A stretch of DNA of 64,000 bases. Source: Pseudomonas sp. REP124 (GTDB lineage Bacteria; Pseudomonadota; Gammaproteobacteria; Pseudomonadales; Pseudomonadaceae). Under the pieces are notes generated by a model. It had not been told where the DNA came from. It was given only the letters and a program-made list of their open reading frames with translations, and searched no databases. The position numbers and the translations under genes were made by a program. The stretch lies in NCBI RefSeq assembly GCF_020164475.1, contig NZ_JAIQWX010000007.1, positions 17,046 through 81,045 of the forward strand, read 5' to 3'. Positions 44,667 to 54,217 of the stretch are shown piece by piece (within the stretch, counting starts at the first letter, position 1; each line of letters begins with the position of its first letter).

Positions 44667-46631
44667 ATGCAAACAGAACAGTACCTGCCCCGCGTCATCG
44701 CCCTGATCACGCATTTGCACACCCCGCAAAGTCCCAGTCGCATGGCGCGAATCGTCCAGCAGGTGATCCCGGATTACCAGAACCGCACGCAGCTCGAGAT
44801 CGTGGAAACCAGCGTCACGCAACTGCTGGACAAGGGCCGCGAACTGGAGAGCCGCGGGGATGTGGACATGATCATCTGCTCCGGTGCCACGGCCGACTAT
44901 TTGCGTCGATACCTCTCGACCACAATCCTGTCGATCCGCATGGGCGAGTACGACCTGATTCGCGCGATCGACCTGGCGAAGGCACGCGCCACCAAGGTCG
45001 GCATCCTGACCTTCCAGAACACCCATCCGGAACTGGAGGCCATGGCCTCGCTCTTCACCGTCGACATCCGCCAGGCGACCTACACCAGTTTCGAAGAGGC
45101 CCGTCAGCAGATCCGCCTCTTGATGAACGACGGTTACGGGGTGATCGTCGGCTCTTCCACCGCCGTCGAGGTGGCCGAGGAAGCCGGCGCCCAGGGCGTG
45201 CTTGCGCTGAACGCCGATGCCGTGCGCCGGACACTGGACGACGCCCTGGCCATCTGCCGCAGCCGCGCCCTCGCGCTGATTCAGCAACAACGCCTGAACG
45301 CGGTGTTGCGCAACCTCACCGATGGTGTGATCGCCATCGACGCCAACGGTGTGGTGCAGTCGCTCAACCCGAAAATGGCCAGCCTGCTGGGCGTCTCCAG
45401 CGAATGGGCCCACGAGCGGCACATCGCCGAGATACTGCCTGACCTGAGCATTGCCCAGGTGCTGAGCAGTGGCGAGACCGAAGAAAGTCGTCTGATCAAG
45501 GCGGGCGGCAAAACCCTGGCCGCCAACATCAGCCCGATCATCGACAACGGCAAGACCGACGGCGCGATCATCACTTGCCAGGAAACCAACGTCATTCAGC
45601 GTGCCGATCGCCGCATCCGCGCCCAGGCCCGTCCGCGCCAGTTCACCGCGCGTTATCGCTTCGAGCAGATTCTCGGCGACGCCCCCGGCTTTCGCGAAAT
45701 GTTGCGCCTGGCGCAGGGCTACGCTCAGACCGATTCCACGGTATTGATCACCGGTGAAAGCGGCACGGGCAAGGAGTTGCTCGCGCAAAGCCTGCACAAT
45801 GCCAGCCCGCGTCAGCCCGGTCCCTTTGTCGCGATCAACTGTGCGGCGTTTCCCGAATCCCTGCTGGAAAGCGAGCTGTTCGGCTACGAGGAAGGCGCCT
45901 TCACCGGATCGCGCAAGGGCGGCAAGATCGGCCTGATCGAAACCGCGCACACCGGCTCGCTGTTTCTCGACGAAATCGGCGACATGCCGGTCTCCCTGCA
46001 GACCCGCTTGCTGCGTGTCCTGCAGGAGCGGGAAGTGTTGCGCCTTGGCGCGTCCGAACCGACGCCGGTGGATATCCGGGTCATCGCCGCCACCCACTGC
46101 GACTTGCGCGAACGCATCAAGGATGGCCGCTTCCGCGAAGACCTCTACTACCGGCTCAACATCCTGCGCCTGGCGGTTCCACCCTTGCGCGAACGTCCCC
46201 AGGACATCGCGACCCTCGCCCGGGCGATTCTGCAAAAACTGCCCCGCCATCCGCAGGCGAAAGGCTTCGATCAACAGCTGCAAAACCTGATGCCCTGGCT
46301 GCTCAAACACCGCTGGCCGGGGAATATTCGTGAGCTGGAGAACATCATTGAGCGCGCGGCCCTTTCCGGTCGGGAGCTGAACGATCGTCAGGCGTCCGGA
46401 ACCCTCCACACGCTGTTCCCCGAACTGTTCGAGGACGCGCAGGTGCAAAACCCGGCGGCCGGCGCGCAGGCCTCGGGCGTGGATCTGCGCAGCTTCGGCA
46501 AGGCCACGGAGGTGGCGCATGTCCGGCAAGTGGTGGACGCCTGCAACGGCGACATGGATGAAGCCGCGCGCCGCCTGGGCATCAGCCGCACGACCCTGTG
46601 GCGACGTTTGCGCGCAGGACCGGACAGGTGA
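44667..46631 (+). CDS. lvaR: sigma54-dependent activator, PrpR-type, LvaR-like
   Basis: 654 residues. An N-terminal PrpR_N sensor (about 1-180) is followed by a PAS domain (AVLRNLTDGVIAIDANG) and an AAA+ domain. The AAA+ part has Walker A GESGTGKE, the sigma54 contact loop GAFTGS and Walker B GSLFLDEIGD. A Fis-type helix-turn-helix ends the protein (DMDEAARRLGISRTTLWRRL). It should sense an acyl-CoA or acid and drive the two flanking sigma54 promoters. The frame is open 25 codons upstream; the ATG precedes the first strand of the sensor. Confidence 0.9.
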   Translation: MQTEQYLPRVIALITHLHTPQSPSRMARIVQQVIPDYQNRTQLEIVETSVTQLLDKGRELESRGDVDMIICSGATADYLRRYLSTTILSIRMGEYDLIRAIDLAKARATKVGILTFQNTHPELEAMASLFTVDIRQATYTSFEEARQQIRLLMNDGYGVIVGSSTAVEVAEEAGAQGVLALNADAVRRTLDDALAICRSRALALIQQQRLNAVLRNLTDGVIAIDANGVVQSLNPKMASLLGVSSEWAHERHIAEILPDLSIAQVLSSGETEESRLIKAGGKTLAANISPIIDNGKTDGAIITCQETNVIQRADRRIRAQARPRQFTARYRFEQILGDAPGFREMLRLAQGYAQTDSTVLITGESGTGKELLAQSLHNASPRQPGPFVAINCAAFPESLLESELFGYEEGAFTGSRKGGKIGLIETAHTGSLFLDEIGDMPVSLQTRLLRVLQEREVLRLGASEPTPVDIRVIAATHCDLRERIKDGRFREDLYYRLNILRLAVPPLRERPQDIATLARAILQKLPRHPQAKGFDQQLQNLMPWLLKHRWPGNIRELENIIERAALSGRELNDRQASGTLHTLFPELFEDAQVQNPAAGAQASGVDLRSFGKATEVAHVRQVVDACNGDMDEAARRLGISRTTLWRRLRAGPDR

Positions 46632-46640
46632 CCCTCCCAC

Positions 46641-46684
46641 TTCAAATATGAAAATTCAAGCCTGAACAATGTTCCAGGTTTGAA
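46641..46684. promoter_or_regulatory. candidate upstream activator sites, right wing
   Basis: TTCA-AATA-TGAA (46641-46652) is followed by a longer imperfect palindrome (46655-46684), TTCAAGCCTGAAC paired with GTTCCAGGTTTGAA. They lie about 100-140 bases before the right sigma54 promoter, mirroring the left wing. The longer one could instead be a weak terminator for the activator gene. Confidence 0.45.
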
Positions 46685-46784
46685 ATCCAGCAGAACGCAC
46701 GTATCGCGAAAGCGGGCGTGCGCATAAAGATATTTTCTTTATTTAACAAATAGTTATCATCACAAAAGCACTTGCAACGCCGAT

Positions 46785-46800
46785 TGGCACAGCCATTGCT
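46785..46800 (+). promoter_or_regulatory. sigma54 promoter of the right lva-like wing
   Basis: TGGCAC-AGCCA-TTGCT is a perfect match to the -24/-12 consensus. Predicted start near 46811, about 54 bases before the ligase start codon. Confidence 0.9.
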
Positions 46801-46864
46801 CTGACCCTGCCGAGGGATCCTGCATCGATCCCCAGCCCAATAAGAACAAGGCAGGAGGTCGCCT

Positions 46865-48475
46865 GTGCTAGGCATGATGATGAACTTCAACCTGGGTATC
46901 GCCGCCATCATGCGGTATGCCGACCAGGTTGCTGCCGATACCGAGATCGTTTCGTTGTTCGCCGACGAACGTGTCCACCGCTACACCTACCGCCAGGCCT
47001 TCGTACGCGTTCGCCAGCTGGCCAACGTGCTGGACGAATTGAACGTCCCGGGCGACGCCCGCGTGGGAACACTGGCCTGGAATGACCATCGCCACTTCGA
47101 ACTGCACTACGCGGTGCCCGCCTCGGGTCGCGTCTGTCACACCATCAATCCCAAGCTGTTTGCGGAACAGGTCAGCTACATCATTCGCCACGCCCAGGAT
47201 GATGTGCTGTTCATCGATCCGCAGTTCCTGCCGCTGGTGGAAAGCCTGCAGGCGGAACTCACCAGCGTCCGCCATTTCGTCGCCCTGTGCGCTCACGATG
47301 AGCTACCACCCAGCGGCCTGCCCAACCTGCTCTGCTATGAAGACCTGCTGGCAACGGCTGCGGACAGTTACACCTGGCCCGAACTCGACGAACAGCGCGC
47401 ATGCGGGCTGTGCTACACCTCCGGCACCACCGGCAACCCCAAAGGTGTGTTGACCAGCCACCGCAGCACCGTCCTGCATGGCATGGCGCAGAACATGGCC
47501 GATCAGGTCGGTCTGCGCGCGATCGATGTCGTCATGCCGCTGGTGCCGATGTTCCATGTCAACGCCTGGGGCATGCCGTACAACGCGGCCATGGTCGGCG
47601 CCAAGCTGGTGTTGCCTGGGCCGCGGGTCGGCGATGCCGGCGCCATGGTCAAGCTGATCAGGGATGAGGCGGTGACTTTCTCGCTGGGTGTGCCAACCCT
47701 GTGGGCGAACATCAGCCAGTACCTCAACGCCAGCGACCAGCAGATTCCGAGCCTCAAACGTGCCGTCACCGGTGGCGCGGCGTGCCCTCTTTCATTGATC
47801 CAGGCCATGGGCCAACACGGCGTCGCCCTGGAGAACGGCTGGGGCATGACCGAGATGAACCCGATGGGCAGCTACAACCGCTATCAACCCTGGTACGACA
47901 CGATGGACGAGGAAGACCGGGACAGGCAGGTGCTCAAATCGGGCCGCGCCTTGTTCGGGGTCGAGATGCGCCTGCTCGATGAAGCGGGCGAACCCGTGGC
48001 TCATGATGGGATCGCTTCGGGTGCCTTGCAGGTGCGCGGGCCGTGGGTCAGCAGCGGTTACTACGGCCAGGACACCCGCGACGGCTGGTTCGACACCGGT
48101 GATGTCGCCACTCTGGACAGCCACGGTTACATGCAGATCACCGACCGGATCAAGGACCTGATCAAGTCCGGTGGCGAATGGATCTGCTCGGTGGAAATCG
48201 AAAATGCGGTCATGGCCCACCCCGGCATTGCGCAGGCGGCGGTAATCGGCGTTGAGCATCCGCGCTGGAGTGAGCGTCCGTTGCTGGTGATTGTCTGCCG
48301 CGATCCCGAGCACGCCCCCGACCACCGCGAGCTCATAGCCTTCCTCGAAGGCAAGATCCCCAAATGGTGGCTGCCGGACGCGTGCGAATACCTGCGCGAA
48401 CTGCCTCACACGGCGACCGGCAAGGTCAGCAAGAAATCCTTGCGCGAGCAGTTCGCGAATTACGCCTGGCCCTGA
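46865..48475 (+). CDS. lvaE: acyl-CoA synthetase, LvaE-like
   Basis: 536 residues of the ANL family. The P-loop is [13 protein letters not shown]. The adenylate motif is [12 protein letters not shown], then [12 protein letters not shown], and the hinge and catalytic Lys end is [14 protein letters not shown]. It activates a carboxylic acid with ATP and CoA; LvaE of P. putida acts on levulinate. GGAGG is ideally placed for the GTG at 46865; ATGs 3 to 5 codons later are less well spaced. Confidence 0.85.
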   Translation: MLGMMMNFNLGIAAIMRYADQVAADTEIVSLFADERVHRYTYRQAFVRVRQLANVLDELNVPGDARVGTLAWNDHRHFELHYAVPASGRVCHTINPKLFAEQVSYIIRHAQDDVLFIDPQFLPLVESLQAELTSVRHFVALCAHDELPPSGLPNLLCYEDLLATAADSYTWPELDEQRACGLCYTSGTTGNPKGVLTSHRSTVLHGMAQNMADQVGLRAIDVVMPLVPMFHVNAWGMPYNAAMVGAKLVLPGPRVGDAGAMVKLIRDEAVTFSLGVPTLWANISQYLNASDQQIPSLKRAVTGGAACPLSLIQAMGQHGVALENGWGMTEMNPMGSYNRYQPWYDTMDEEDRDRQVLKSGRALFGVEMRLLDEAGEPVAHDGIASGALQVRGPWVSSGYYGQDTRDGWFDTGDVATLDSHGYMQITDRIKDLIKSGGEWICSVEIENAVMAHPGIAQAAVIGVEHPRWSERPLLVIVCRDPEHAPDHRELIAFLEGKIPKWWLPDACEYLRELPHTATGKVSKKSLREQFANYAWP

Positions 48476-48562
48476 CCGACGCCCCTCCTCCTTTCATCGA
48501 TCCACGGCCCGGCAACCGCCAGGCCGTCGGACAGCCCTACAACAACAATAAACGGAGGCACC

Positions 48563-48892
48563 ATGCCTAACACCGCAGAACAGCTGTCGGATCATTACAG
48601 CCGCATCCGAACGAATCCGCGCTTCATTGCCATGAGCACGGCCCGCTCGCGCACCTCATGGCTGCTCAGCGCCCTGGTGCTGTGCGCCTATTTCCTGTTC
48701 ATGGCGCTGGCCGCCTGTTTGCCGCAAGTCCTGCATGCGCCGCTCTATCCCGGCAGCCACCTGACACTGGGCATTCCATTGGGGGCTTCGATCATCCTGA
48801 TTTCCTGGCTGCTGACCGGCTGGTATGTGCACCGGGCCAACAACCACTTCGATCACCTGAGCGAACAGATCGTCAAGGAGTGCCGCCCATGA
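48563..48892 (+). CDS. DUF485 membrane protein (YjcH type)
   Basis: 109 residues with two hydrophobic helices ([19 protein letters not shown] and [20 protein letters not shown]). These proteins are regularly paired with ActP-type solute symporters, as here, where its stop overlaps the symporter ATG. The P. putida lva operon has the same pair. CGGAGG precedes the ATG. Confidence 0.88.
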   Translation: MPNTAEQLSDHYSRIRTNPRFIAMSTARSRTSWLLSALVLCAYFLFMALAACLPQVLHAPLYPGSHLTLGIPLGASIILISWLLTGWYVHRANNHFDHLSEQIVKECRP

Positions 48893-50553
48893 ACCGTTGC
48901 CTGGCATTACCTGTCGCGATCTGCCTGTCTGTCCTGCCCGTGCTGGCCAGTGCGGACACCCTCAACACGTCCAGGCAGCCAATGAATCTGCCGGCGATCG
49001 GCATCTTCCTGCTGTTCGTCATGGCAACCCTGCTGATTACCTGGTGGGCCTCGCGACGCACCCAGTCGGCCCATGACTTTTACACAGCCGGCGGCGGCAT
49101 CAGCGGCTGGCAAAACGGCTTGGCGATTGCGGGTGACTACATGTCCGCCTCGACCCTGCTGGGCCTGTCGAGCCTGGTGTTCACCAAGGGCTACGACGGT
49201 TTCATCTATGTCATCGGCTTCTTTGTCGGCTGGCCCGTGCTCACGTTTCTGATGGCCGAGCGCCTGCGCAATCTTGGGCGTTATACCTTTGCCGACATCG
49301 TTTCGTTCCGCCTCGACCAGCGCAAGATCCGCGTGCTGGCCGCCTGCGGATCCTTGACGGTGGTCTGTTGCTACCTGCTGTTGCAGATGGTCGGCGCCGG
49401 ACAACTGATCAAGCTGCTGTTCGGGCTCGATTATTCGGTGGCCGTGGTGGTGGTCGGCGTGCTGATGCTGATCTACGTGGTGTTCGGCGGCATGCTGGCC
49501 ACCACCTGGGTGCAGATCACCAAGGCGATTCTGCTGCTGGCCGGCGGCACCACGCTGATGCTGCTGTCCCTGGCGCATTTCGATTTCAGCCTGGAAACCC
49601 TGGCCAGGCGCGCCGTGGAAGTGCACGCCAGTGGCTGGAGCATCATGGGCCCGGGTTCCATGCTGTCCAATCCGCTCAACGTCGCATCCATGGCCCTCGG
49701 ACTGGTGTTCGGCCTGGCGGGATTGCCGCACATCCTCATGCGTTTTTTCACCGTGGCCAATGCCCGGGAAGCGCGCAAGTCGGTGTTCTACGCATCGGGC
49801 TTCATCGGCTTCTTTTTCCTGATCGTGTGTGTGCTGGGTTACGCCGCTATCGTCATCGTCGGCACCGATGCGCAGTATTTCGTCGACGGCAAACCGGGGG
49901 GAGCGCTGGTGGGCGGCAGCAACATGGTGGCCATGCACCTGGCCCGGGCCGTCGGTGGAAATCTGTTTCTCGGCTTTCTCTCCGCAGTAGCGTTCGCCAC
50001 GATTCTTGCGGTGGTCGCCGGTCTGACGCTCGCCGGAGCCTCGGCCATCTCCCACGACCTCTACCTGACGGTGCTCAAGCGAGGCAACGCCACCGAGCGA
50101 CAGGAAATGCGCGTCACCCGCCTGGCGGTCATCGGCCTTGGCATCATTGCGATCAGCCTCGGCATCCTCTTCGAACAAGTGAACATCGCCTTCCTGGTCG
50201 GGCTGACATTCGGCATCGCCGCTTCGGCCAACTTCCCGGTCTTGATCATGGCCATGTACTGGAAAGGCCTGACCACCCGGGGCGCCATCTGCGGCGGCCT
50301 GACGGGGCTGGTTTGCGCCCTGGCCCTGGTAACGCTCTCGCCCACGGTCTGGGTCACCGTGCTCGGCCATGCCCAGGCGATCTTCCCCTATGACCATCCG
50401 GCGCTGTTCTCGATGCCATTGGCCTTCCTGGTGATCGTCGTGGTTTCCCGGCTCGATCGCAGCGTACAGGCGCAAAAGGATCGGGACGGTTTCGACGATC
50501 AGAAAGTCCGCGCCGAAACCGGCCTGGGCATCGCCACCGCTACCACTCACTGA
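48889..50553 (+). CDS. sodium:solute symporter (ActP-type carboxylate transporter)
   Basis: 554 residues. A signal-like first segment (ending VLASADT), as in ActP, is followed by about thirteen membrane helices. Family segments are [25 protein letters not shown] and [19 protein letters not shown]. It imports acetate-like monocarboxylates, and in this context levulinate or a related acid is the likely cargo. Translation is coupled to the DUF485 gene. Confidence 0.9.
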   Translation: MNRCLALPVAICLSVLPVLASADTLNTSRQPMNLPAIGIFLLFVMATLLITWWASRRTQSAHDFYTAGGGISGWQNGLAIAGDYMSASTLLGLSSLVFTKGYDGFIYVIGFFVGWPVLTFLMAERLRNLGRYTFADIVSFRLDQRKIRVLAACGSLTVVCCYLLLQMVGAGQLIKLLFGLDYSVAVVVVGVLMLIYVVFGGMLATTWVQITKAILLLAGGTTLMLLSLAHFDFSLETLARRAVEVHASGWSIMGPGSMLSNPLNVASMALGLVFGLAGLPHILMRFFTVANAREARKSVFYASGFIGFFFLIVCVLGYAAIVIVGTDAQYFVDGKPGGALVGGSNMVAMHLARAVGGNLFLGFLSAVAFATILAVVAGLTLAGASAISHDLYLTVLKRGNATERQEMRVTRLAVIGLGIIAISLGILFEQVNIAFLVGLTFGIAASANFPVLIMAMYWKGLTTRGAICGGLTGLVCALALVTLSPTVWVTVLGHAQAIFPYDHPALFSMPLAFLVIVVVSRLDRSVQAQKDRDGFDDQKVRAETGLGIATATTH

Positions 50554-50597
50554 GCATCGGGGGCCGGTGGGGCCCCGCTCCCTTTCGAGACGATTGA

Positions 50598-52370
50598 ATG
50601 AACTCTTACAACGCCCCTTTGCGCGACATGCGTTTTGTCCTGCATGAAGTCTTCGACGCGCCCTCGCTGTGGTCGCGCCTGCCAACGCTGGCGGAACGGG
50701 TCGACGCCGATACCGCCAACGCTATTCTCGAGGAAGCGGCCAAAGTCACCGGCCAGCTCATCGCGCCACTCAACCGCAGTGGCGACGAGGAAGGCGCCCG
50801 GTGGAACGACGGCATCGTCACCACGCCCACCGGATTCAAAGAGGCCTACACCACCTACATCCAGGGTGGCTGGGTGGGCCTGGGTGGCAACCCTGAATTC
50901 GATGGCATGGGCATGCCCAAGATGCTGGCGGTGCAGTTCGAGGAAATGCTGTACGCCGCCAACAGCAGCTTCGCCCTTTACTCCACGCTGTCCTCCGGCG
51001 CCTGCCTGGCCATCGATGCCCACGCCGGCGCGGACCTGCGAGCGACCTACCTGCCGCCGATGTACGAAGGTCGCTGGGCCGGCTCCATGTGCCTGACCGA
51101 GCCCCACGCCGGCACCGATCTTGGCCTGCTGCGCACCCGCGCCGAGCCACAGGCGGACGGCAGCTATCGCATCAGCGGCATGAAGATTTTCATCACCGGC
51201 GGCGAACAGGACCTGACCGAAAACATCATCCACCTGGTGCTGGCGAAACTGCCGGATGCGCCCGCCGGGGCCAAGGGCATTTCGCTGTTTCTGGTCCCCA
51301 AGGTACTGGTCAACGCCGATGGCAGCCTCGGGGCAAGCAATGCCCTGAATTGCGGTTCCATCGAACACAAGATGGGCATCAAGGCCTCGGCCACCTGCGT
51401 GATGAATTTCGACGGCGCCACCGGCTACCTGATCGGTGAAGCCAACAAGGGCATGGCCGCGATGTTCACCATGATGAATTACGAGCGTCTGTCCATCGGT
51501 ATCCAGGGCATCGGTTGCGCCGAGGCTTCTACCCAGGCCGCCACCCGCTACGCCCGCGAACGCTTGCAGAGCCGCGCACCCAGCGGCCCGGTCGACCCGG
51601 ACAAGGACGCCGATCCGATCATCCATCACCCCGATGTGCGGCGAATGCTGCTGGGCATGAAGGCCCTCACCGAAGGCGGCCGGGCCTTCGCCTGTTTCGT
51701 GGGCCAGCAACTGGACCTTGCCCGGTACGCGCAGGACCCCGAAGAGCGCAAAGCCGCCGAAACCCTCGCGGCGTTGCTCACTCCAGTGGCCAAGGCCTTT
51801 TTCACCGATACCGGGCTCGAGAGCTGCATCAATGGCCAGCAGGTGTTCGGCGGTCACGGTTACATCCGCGAGTGGGGACAGGAGCAGTACGTGCGTGACG
51901 TACGCATCGCGCAGATCTATGAAGGCACCAATGGCATCCAGGCCCTCGACCTGCTGGGTCGCAAGGTCATTGCCGACGGCGGCGCCGCACTGCGCCTGTT
52001 CTGCGCACAGGCACTGGACTTCGCCCAAGGCCACAACGTGCCCTATGGCAGCGAGCTGGTGGCCGCCATCACGGGTTTGCGCGACGTCAGCGACTGGCTG
52101 ATGGACAAGGCCGCGACCAACCGCAATGAAACAGGGGCCGCCTCGGTGGAGTACCTGCACCTGTTCGGGTATGTCGCCTACGCCTGGATGTGGGCACGCA
52201 TGGCGAGCGTGGCCGAGGCACGACTGGCCGAGGACCCGGCGTTCTACGGCGCCAAGCTGGCCACGGCGGCCTTCTACTTCCGACGCCTGCTGCCGCGAAC
52301 ACTCAGCCTGCAAGCCAGCATCCGGGCCGGCAGCGACACCCTCTTCGGATTGACCGACGAGCAGTTCTAA
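50598..52370 (+). CDS. acyl-CoA dehydrogenase, long form (DmdC/AcdB-like)
   Basis: 590 residues. It starts YNAPLRDMRFVLHEVF, typical of the long ACAD group with an added C-terminal domain. Substrate and FAD segments are CLTEPHAGTDLGLLRT and ISGMKIFITGGEQDL, and the catalytic base region is QIYEGTNGIQALDLLGRK. It would oxidise an acyl-CoA made by the ligase upstream. It is extra to the lva set I know from P. putida, so the locus may handle a longer or different acid. Confidence 0.85.
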   Translation: MNSYNAPLRDMRFVLHEVFDAPSLWSRLPTLAERVDADTANAILEEAAKVTGQLIAPLNRSGDEEGARWNDGIVTTPTGFKEAYTTYIQGGWVGLGGNPEFDGMGMPKMLAVQFEEMLYAANSSFALYSTLSSGACLAIDAHAGADLRATYLPPMYEGRWAGSMCLTEPHAGTDLGLLRTRAEPQADGSYRISGMKIFITGGEQDLTENIIHLVLAKLPDAPAGAKGISLFLVPKVLVNADGSLGASNALNCGSIEHKMGIKASATCVMNFDGATGYLIGEANKGMAAMFTMMNYERLSIGIQGIGCAEASTQAATRYARERLQSRAPSGPVDPDKDADPIIHHPDVRRMLLGMKALTEGGRAFACFVGQQLDLARYAQDPEERKAAETLAALLTPVAKAFFTDTGLESCINGQQVFGGHGYIREWGQEQYVRDVRIAQIYEGTNGIQALDLLGRKVIADGGAALRLFCAQALDFAQGHNVPYGSELVAAITGLRDVSDWLMDKAATNRNETGAASVEYLHLFGYVAYAWMWARMASVAEARLAEDPAFYGAKLATAAFYFRRLLPRTLSLQASIRAGSDTLFGLTDEQF

Positions 52371-52383
52371 ACGGTTTCACGGT

Positions 52384-52415
52384 GCGGCCTTGCCCCTTTG
52401 GGCCGCGCCTTTTTT
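52384..52415 (+). terminator. intrinsic terminator after the long ACAD gene
   Basis: GCGGCC and GGCCGC form a stem around an 11-base loop, followed by GCC and a run of six T. Confidence 0.8.
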
Positions 52416-52508
52416 GTCAGTACCCACCACGCATATCCCTTTTTTGCTCGTGACGACTCGTCCCGAGCGAACCCGGCTGTTCCATAAAAACAACAAGAGG
52501 CAACAACC

Positions 52509-53771
52509 ATGCGTCGAACCCCACTCAATACTTCATGGCTTCTGGTCAGCGGCACGGTGGCCTTGTCGTCACCGGTCAATGCCGAACTGATCGCTGACAG
52601 CAAAGCCACATTGGAGCTGCGAAATTTCTATATGAATCGCGATTTTCGCCAACAGGGAGCGCCCCAGGCAAAAGCCGAGGAATGGGCCCAGGGTTTCCTG
52701 TTGCGCTACGAGTCGGGATACAGCGAGGGGCCTATCGGCTTCGGTGTCGACACCTTGGGGCTGCTGGGAATCAAGCTCGATTCGAGCCCCGGTCGCAGCG
52801 GTACGCAATTGCTCAAGCAGGACCGGGAAACACGTCGGGCCCAGGATGAATACGGGGAACTGGGCCTGACCGCAAAATTCAAGGTCTCCAAAACGCAGTT
52901 CAAGATTGGCACCCTGCTGCCCCGCTTGCCCTCGGTGTCCTACAACGATGGCCGGCTGCTGCCACAAACCTTTCGCGGAGCCCATCTGACGGTTCAGGAA
53001 TTCTCCGGCCTGACACTGGACGCCGGCCAGTTGCAGCAGGTGAACCAGCGCAATTCCTCCGACTATGAGGACATGACCGCCAGCAATGGCAGTGCCGGCG
53101 CCATCGGCGTGAAGTCCGGCAAGACCAGCGATGCCTTCAACTTCGCGGGAGCCAGCTATCAATGGAACAGCCAATTGAACAGCACGTACCACTATGGCGA
53201 GCTGACAGACATCTACCGGCAATACATGGTCAGCCTGGCCCATACCCGGCAGTTGGATTCGCTGCAATCGATCAAGAGCGAACTGCGAATGGCACGGGCG
53301 AACGATGCGGGCAGCAGCAACATCGACAACAAGTCCTATGGCGCCATGCTGACCTACAAGCAAGGCAGTCACACTTTGGGCCTGGCTTATCAGCAGATGG
53401 AAGGCAGAACGGGCTATGCCTATATCGCCGGCAGCGATCCGTACCTGTTCAACTACGTGACCTTTGGCGACTTCGCCAATCGTGACGAGCGCTCATGGCA
53501 GCTACGCTATGACTTCGACTTTGTCGTGCTGGGCGTACCGGGCCTGACGTTCATGACCCGGTACCTGAACGGTGACCACATCGACCTGGGCAACAACCAG
53601 CCGCAAGGCCGTGAATGGGAGCGCGATACCGATATTGCCTATGTCTTGCAAAGCGGTCCGCTGAAAAACCTCGGCCTCAAATGGCGCAACGCAACGGTGC
53701 GTACCCGGCACTTCGGCAACGATCTTGACGACAATCGCCTGATCCTCAGTTACACCCTGCCGCTTTGGTAA
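52509..53771 (+). CDS. OprD-family outer-membrane porin
   Basis: 420 residues. A signal peptide ends near Val-Asn-Ala. The first strands ATLELRNFYMNRDFR, then GFLLRYESGYSEGPIGFGVDTLGLLGIKLD, are hallmark OprD sequence. The last strand ends LILSYTLPLW, with aromatic C-terminus for assembly. Members take up amino acids or carboxylates. Placement after the transporter and ligase genes suggests outer-membrane entry of the same acid. It follows a terminator, so it has its own promoter. Confidence 0.92.
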   Translation: MRRTPLNTSWLLVSGTVALSSPVNAELIADSKATLELRNFYMNRDFRQQGAPQAKAEEWAQGFLLRYESGYSEGPIGFGVDTLGLLGIKLDSSPGRSGTQLLKQDRETRRAQDEYGELGLTAKFKVSKTQFKIGTLLPRLPSVSYNDGRLLPQTFRGAHLTVQEFSGLTLDAGQLQQVNQRNSSDYEDMTASNGSAGAIGVKSGKTSDAFNFAGASYQWNSQLNSTYHYGELTDIYRQYMVSLAHTRQLDSLQSIKSELRMARANDAGSSNIDNKSYGAMLTYKQGSHTLGLAYQQMEGRTGYAYIAGSDPYLFNYVTFGDFANRDERSWQLRYDFDFVVLGVPGLTFMTRYLNGDHIDLGNNQPQGREWERDTDIAYVLQSGPLKNLGLKWRNATVRTRHFGNDLDDNRLILSYTLPLW

Positions 53772-53779
53772 AAAAGGCG

Positions 53780-53819
53780 CGGCCCGCCATTCTTTTACCA
53801 ACGAACGCGGGCCGTTTTA
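53780..53819 (+). terminator. intrinsic terminator of the porin gene
   Basis: CGGCCCGC and GCGGGCCG pair around a 19-base loop, followed by TTTTA, just past the porin stop. It faces a gene on the other strand. Confidence 0.75.
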
Positions 53820-53842
53820 CCAAAGTGACATGCAGCCCGGCA

Positions 53843-54139
53843 TCAGGTGATCCGTTGATAGTTGACGATCCGGGCTTCGCCCTGCAGCAGCTCGGCGGCC
53901 TGGGCGAGCGCTTGTTGCAGGTGGGTGGTTTGCCAATGCCGGGCTTCGGCCTCGGCACTCTCCCACACCTCGAAGGAGGTGAATTCCAAAGGGTTCGCCA
54001 GGGATTGGTAGTAGGCATATTCCAGGCAGCCAGGCTCCTGGCAGGTGTGCCGACTAAGTTCGGCCAGCAGGCCTCGCATCGTTTCAAGGCCCTGGGGTTT
54101 GACCAGAAAACTTGCCATTACGTAGAGACGCATACTCAT
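53843..54139 (-). CDS. antibiotic-biosynthesis-monooxygenase-fold protein (quinol monooxygenase type)
   Basis: 98 residues of the ABM ferredoxin-like fold (YVMASFLVKPQGLETMRGLLAEL, then EFTSFEVWESAEAEARHWQTTHL). Relatives such as YgiN oxidise quinols without a cofactor. The TTG further upstream is less likely than the ATG. It lies downstream of a DJ-1-like gene on the same strand and probably shares its transcript, controlled by the divergent LysR. Confidence 0.8.
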   Translation of the reverse strand: MSMRLYVMASFLVKPQGLETMRGLLAELSRHTCQEPGCLEYAYYQSLANPLEFTSFEVWESAEAEARHWQTTHLQQALAQAAELLQGEARIVNYQRIT

Positions 54140-54217
54140 GGCCAGCCAATGCTCCAAATGAAAACCGGCCGCTTCGTGCTTTGCGTGGAAGCGTCGAAAC
54201 GGCCGGAAACGCGGCCC

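Noticed and set aside
44547..46640. A 697-codon open frame on the minus strand
   Set aside because: Antisense to the sigma54 activator gene, which has all its motifs intact.
50557..50580. GGGGGCCGGTGGGGCCCC as a terminator between symporter and ACAD genes
   Set aside because: No T run follows and the next gene starts within 20 bases, so read-through into the ACAD gene is more likely.
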